A DNA stretch of 64,000 bases from Bacillota bacterium (GTDB lineage Bacteria; Bacillota_I; Bacilli_A; RFN20; CAG-826), in contig JAEWMX010000006.1 of the NCBI GenBank assembly GCA_023393065.1, positions 1-64,000 on the forward strand. The letters are read 5' to 3'. Below, piece after piece: positions 61,244 to 64,000 of the stretch. The notes below the pieces were generated by a model, which was not told the DNA's origin, searched no databases, and was given only the letters and a program-made list of their open reading frames with translations. Made by a program: the position numbers and the translations under genes. Each line of letters begins with the position of its first letter. Position 1 is the stretch's first letter.

Positions 61244-62425
61244 ATGAGAAAAATACTTTGCTTAAATAAGATATCTCCGGTCGGATTAAAAACCTTACCA
61301 ATAGACTATGAAGTAACGGCTGATATAAATGAGGCCGACGCTATCTTAGTCCGCTCTGCCGTCATGCACGAAATGGTTTTACCAGACAATGTCATGGCCG
61401 TCGCCAGAGCCGGAGCCGGCGTCAACAACATACCTCTTGATGTCTATGCGAAAGCCGGTGTCGTCGTCTTCAACACCCCTGGGGCCAACGCCAACGCTGT
61501 CAAAGAATTGACAATTGCCGGCATGCTTCTCGCCGCTCGCGATATTCACGGCGGAATGAAGTGGGTGGAAGCCAACAAACAGGATGCTGAAATCAATAAG
61601 AATATGGAAAAGGCTAAAGCCGCTTTTGCCGGAACTGAAATTCTCGGTAAAACGCTCGGTATTTTCGGATTAGGCGCAGTTGGTACTTTAGTCGCTCAAG
61701 GAGCATCGGGCATGGGCATGGATGTTGTCGCCTATGAGCCATCGCAAGCGACGATCGATCGCAATCGCGACCTGTTTCCCAAAGGGCTTCGCCTCCTGGC
61801 CAGTGCCGACGAATTATACGCCGCTGCCGATTATATTAGCCTCAATGTTCCGCTTCTACCAGCCACCAAAGGCATGATCAATCGCGAAAGCATCGCTAAG
61901 ATGAAAGATGGAGTGGTCATCGTTAATCTCGCCCGCGATGCCATCGTCAATGATGACGATATTCGCGAGGCACTAAAAGCCGGAAAAGTCCGTCGCTATG
62001 TTACCGATTTCCCAAACTATGCAACGGCGAATATGGAAGGCGTTATCGCCATCCCCCATTTAGGCGCATCGACCGAAGAAGCCGAAGATAACTGCGCGAC
62101 GATGGCGATTAAGCAACTCGTCGACTTTATCGAAAATGGCAATATCGTCAATTCCGTCAACTTTCCAAACATCGAATTAGGCCCGAAAACCGAAGCTCAT
62201 CGCCTCGTTGTTTTGCACGATGCCACCGAGGGTCTATCAAGCCAAATCATCAAGACTGTCGGAACCCGCGGCGTCGTTAAGCAATTTGCGAGTAAAGTCA
62301 AGGGTTCCTTTGGCGTCACGATCGTCGATTTTGTCAAAGCGGAAGGCGAATGCGGACAAGGTGGTTGCCTCGGCGACAAGCTTGCCGAACTTGCGGGCGT
62401 CATCGGTCTCAACGTCATTCACTAA
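61244..62425 (+). CDS. serA: D-3-phosphoglycerate dehydrogenase
   Basis: 393 residues, the shorter SerA form. The substrate domain includes ADAILVRSAVMHEMVLPDN and ARAGAGVNNIPLDVYAKAG. The NAD site is LGIFGLGAVGTLVAQGASGM (about 143-162). The catalytic residues lie in VNLARDAIVNDDDI (Arg) and IPHLGASTEEAEDNCA (His). A C-terminal ACT-like segment (about 325-393; RLVVLHDATEGLSSQIIKTV) is shortened and ends in a Cys/Gly-rich stretch CGQGGCLGDKLAEL, unusual for this domain. The enzyme oxidises 3-phosphoglycerate, the first step to serine. It follows serC by eight bases and ends at a terminator. Confidence 0.92.
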   Translation: MRKILCLNKISPVGLKTLPIDYEVTADINEADAILVRSAVMHEMVLPDNVMAVARAGAGVNNIPLDVYAKAGVVVFNTPGANANAVKELTIAGMLLAARDIHGGMKWVEANKQDAEINKNMEKAKAAFAGTEILGKTLGIFGLGAVGTLVAQGASGMGMDVVAYEPSQATIDRNRDLFPKGLRLLASADELYAAADYISLNVPLLPATKGMINRESIAKMKDGVVIVNLARDAIVNDDDIREALKAGKVRRYVTDFPNYATANMEGVIAIPHLGASTEEAEDNCATMAIKQLVDFIENGNIVNSVNFPNIELGPKTEAHRLVVLHDATEGLSSQIIKTVGTRGVVKQFASKVKGSFGVTIVDFVKAEGECGQGGCLGDKLAELAGVIGLNVIH

Positions 62426-62432
62426 ACAAAAT

Positions 62433-62478
62433 AAAAACACCGCAAAATCTGCATAAAACCAGCAATTACGGTGTTTTT
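62433..62478 (+). terminator. Intrinsic terminator after serA (also faces arcC)
   Basis: AAAAACACCG pairs with CGGTGTTTTT across a 26-base loop that holds a small CTGC...GCAG-like pairing. It ends in a T-run on the + strand and an A-run before it, so it can serve both convergent genes. Confidence 0.75.
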
Positions 62479-62492
62479 TTGTTATCAATTAG

Positions 62493-63413
62493 CTAAGATT
62501 TGATGATTGTGCCCGTTTTTTCCAAGAATGCTTCTTTGGCTTTTTCAAGGGAACTGATGATTGCTGTTTTACCCTTTTTGGCTTTTAAAAACATGAGACA
62601 GGCTTGGACTTTTGGATACATGCTGCCTTTTGCAAAATAGCCTTCATCGGAGTATTTTTCAATTTCCGTCATCGAGGTGACTTCAAGGCGTTTTTCACCA
62701 GGTTTTTTATAGTTGATGTAGGCGTTATCGACGGCTGTGAGAATGACTAAGTAATCGGCATCGACCAAGGCCGCAACTTTGGCGCTGGCGTAATCTTTGT
62801 CGATGACGGCCGCAATTCCTTCGAGACGATTATTTTTAACGATGACGGGAATTCCGCCTCCCCCGGCACAGATGACGACATGCTGGTCTTTGATTAGAGA
62901 GAGAATCATCTCTTTTTCGACGACATCGACAGGAATGGGCGAGGCGACGACGCGGCGATATCCGCGACCGCTGTCCTCTTTCATGACATAGCCTTTTTCC
63001 GCGGCGATGATTTCCGCTTCTTCTTTACTATAAAATGCCCCGACCGGTTTGGTTGGATTTTGAAAGAGTGGATCATGCTCGTCGACGACCACTTGAGTGA
63101 CGATCGTGGCAACGTGTTTTTGAATGTTTTGCTTTGCAAGTTCATTGTTAATGGCATTTTGCAGATGGAATCCGATATATCCTTGGCTCATCGCTCCGCA
63201 TTCAGGGAAAGGCATATCGGGAGTGGATCTTGATTCGGCAAAGGCTAAATTGATCATTCCGACTTGCGGACCATTTCCGTGGACGATGACAACTTCGTGT
63301 CCGGCTTTGATTAAAGCGACGATTGGCTCAGCGACATTGACTAGTAATTTCTTCTGTTCTTCGGCATTGTTTCCGAGGGCATTTCCCCCCAGCGAGACGA
63401 CGTATCTGCTCAT
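62493..63413 (-). CDS. arcC: Carbamate kinase
   Basis: 306 residues, typical length. Motifs are VVSLGGNALGN, VVIVHGNGPQVGMINLAF, ECGAMSQGYIGFHLQNAINN, RRVVASPIPVDVVEKEMILS and ICAGGGGIPVIVKNN, with VIDKDYASAKVA for nucleotide binding. It makes ATP and carbamate from carbamoyl phosphate (or the reverse), the last step of arginine, agmatine or purine/allantoin fermentation. AGAGGAAA precedes the ATG. No arcA or arcB is adjacent. The divergent MocA-like gene suggests a purine or hydroxylase island rather than the arginine deiminase pathway; that is inference. Confidence 0.92.
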   Translation of the reverse strand: MSRYVVSLGGNALGNNAEEQKKLLVNVAEPIVALIKAGHEVVIVHGNGPQVGMINLAFAESRSTPDMPFPECGAMSQGYIGFHLQNAINNELAKQNIQKHVATIVTQVVVDEHDPLFQNPTKPVGAFYSKEEAEIIAAEKGYVMKEDSGRGYRRVVASPIPVDVVEKEMILSLIKDQHVVICAGGGGIPVIVKNNRLEGIAAVIDKDYASAKVAALVDADYLVILTAVDNAYINYKKPGEKRLEVTSMTEIEKYSDEGYFAKGSMYPKVQACLMFLKAKKGKTAIISSLEKAKEAFLEKTGTIIKS

Positions 63414-63497
63414 GTTATTTTTCCTCTATACGCTCAAAATTGCGCAACTTAAATATTATACAACCCCCATGAATTATCAACAATGATTTACCTTAAT

Positions 63498-63513
63498 GTG
63501 CAATTTATTGCAC
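63498..63513. promoter_or_regulatory. Palindrome GTGCAAT-tt-ATTGCAC between arcC and the mocA-like gene
   Basis: A perfect 7-bp inverted repeat with a 2-base spacer lies in the divergent intergenic region. The tiny spacer argues for a dimeric regulator site rather than an RNA hairpin. Confidence 0.5.
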
Positions 63514-63575
63514 GGAAAGTGTCATCTCGGGCTCGCTGGTGAGCAAGCGACTGCTCGCCGAGCGCAAATACGCGT

Positions 63576-63604
63576 TTGCATTGAAAGTCCCCAACATTTA
63601 TAAT
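63576..63604 (+). promoter_or_regulatory. Promoter of the mocA-like gene
   Basis: TTGCAT (63576-63581), a 17-base spacer and a perfect TATAAT (63599-63604), so transcription should begin near 63611 and leave a leader of about 85 bases. Confidence 0.65.
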
Positions 63605-63635
63605 TTAGTTGTTGTAAACACATCACGAAGTCGTC

Positions 63636-63673
63636 GCGGTTTGTCATACTCCAAGTCGTTAATGACAGGCCGC
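63636..63673 (+). ncRNA. 12-bp stem-loop in the leader of the mocA-like gene
   Basis: GCGGTTTGTCAT (63636-63647) pairs with ATGACAGGCCGC (63662-63673) over twelve consecutive pairs (two G-U). A 14-base loop carries AAGTCGT, which is also present just before the stem (AAGTCGTCGC). No T-run follows; the ribosome site AAGGAG lies about 10 bases on. The structure could be part of a regulatory RNA, but I cannot match it to a known class. Confidence 0.45.
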
Positions 63674-63695
63674 TATCTAACAAGGAGCGAACTTA

Positions 63696-64000
63696 ATGAT
63701 CCACGGGATTATTCTGGCGGCCGGTTACTCAAGCCGAGCTGAGACGAATAAGATGCTATTGATGCACAAGGGTAAGTTTTTACTATCCCACGCGATTGAT
63801 GGCATGCTTCCCTTCGTCGACGAAGTCATTGTCGTCACCGGACATTATCACAAAGAAATTTCCGAAGTCTTAAATACTTACCAAAAAGTTACCTGTGTCT
63901 ATAACCCGCGCTACGCTGAAGGAATGTTCACCTCCGTGCAAGCCGGTGTGACGAAGACAAAAGGTGATTTTTTTATTCTGCCCGGCGATTGTCCGTTTGT
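63696..64000 (+). CDS. MocA/MobA-like NTP transferase (molybdenum cofactor cytidylyltransferase type), 3' partial
   Basis: About 101 codons are present before the window ends. The nucleotide-binding signature is IILAAGYSSRAETNKMLL (residues 4-21), followed by DEVIVVTGHYHKEI and FFILPGDCPF, which holds the metal Asp. The pattern fits the MocA branch that attaches CMP to molybdopterin for xanthine-dehydrogenase-type enzymes, although related nucleotidyltransferases share it. AAGGAG precedes the ATG. The gene has its own promoter and a structured leader, and diverges from arcC. Confidence 0.75.
   Translation, partial: MIHGIILAAGYSSRAETNKMLLMHKGKFLLSHAIDGMLPFVDEVIVVTGHYHKEISEVLNTYQKVTCVYNPRYAEGMFTSVQAGVTKTKGDFFILPGDCPF

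Noticed and set aside
62433..62478. A riboswitch after serA
   Set aside because: The structure is explained by a simple hairpin with A- and T-runs between two convergent genes, that is, a shared terminator.
1..64000. CRISPR arrays, insertion sequences, rRNA and tRNA genes
   Set aside because: No regularly spaced repeats, transposase motifs or recognisable structural RNA genes were found while reading the window. A covariance search would be the decisive check for tRNAs.

Overview
The window reads as chromosome of a low-to-moderate G+C Gram-positive bacterium, most likely a Bacilli or Mollicutes-related lineage of Bacillota. This placement is an inference from gene families: serine-rich lipoproteins with lipoboxes, YhaO/YhaN-type SbcCD relatives, DegV, an L-box lysine riboswitch and purine-rich Shine-Dalgarno sites. 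Tryptophan is TGG and TGA is used as a stop (for example 6837, 9156, 14245), so the code is the standard bacterial one. No rRNA, tRNA, insertion sequence or CRISPR array was recognised. Both window ends cut genes: an SPFH protein on the left and a MocA-like nucleotidyltransferase on the right.

Layout. 1-6 kb: SPFH protein, two lipoproteins, a membrane protein and an rRNA uracil methyltransferase. 6-8 kb: an A+T-rich patch with an AbiEi/AbiEii toxin-antitoxin pair. 8-12 kb: a nuclease/ATPase pair (YhaO/YhaN type). 12-15.4 kb: two GGDEF diguanylate cyclases flanking two small genes that each carry one in-frame stop. 15.6-24.1 kb: cupin, pirin, two MFS transporters, a geranylgeranyl-reductase-like flavoprotein, DUF2804, GNAT, nitroreductase and a flavin-reductase-like protein. 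24-27.4 kb: a papain-like lipoprotein, a membrane protein, a degenerate macro-domain protein and a PHP phosphoesterase.

27.7-41.8 kb is the standout region. It is a compact, A+T-richer seven-gene island on the + strand resembling a class 2 DISARM phage-defence system: C5 cytosine methyltransferase (DrmMII), AIPR protein, DrmE-like protein, NERD nuclease-helicase, DrmA helicase, DrmB (DUF1998) and an AspBHI/Mrr-like endonuclease. The usual phospholipase-D gene drmC is absent. AIPR, NERD-helicase and a separately promoted endonuclease are extra, so this looks like a composite or variant DISARM.

41.9-51.2 kb: an uncharacterised catabolic-looking cluster around a two-subunit aconitase X, with an old-yellow-enzyme-type flavoprotein (divergent), a class III aminotransferase, a tandem class II aldolase-like protein, a TetR regulator, an FGGY kinase and GtrA. 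51.2-55.6 kb (- strand): a CASTOR/POLLUX-type channel and an amino-acid ABC transporter under a lysine riboswitch plus terminator, which points to lysine as substrate. 55.8-64 kb: FMN reductase, DegV, then gdhA-DUF1015-serC-serA, in which glutamate formation can feed the SerC transamination. The window ends with divergent carbamate kinase and MocA-like genes sharing a palindrome-bearing intergenic region.

A recurring regulatory pattern is a TATAAT-like box 8-10 nt upstream of the start codon with no Shine-Dalgarno. It is seen at rlmD, a GNAT gene, the PHP gene, drmMII and the endonuclease gene, and suggests leaderless transcripts. All functions are assigned by eye from protein motifs; no database search was run.
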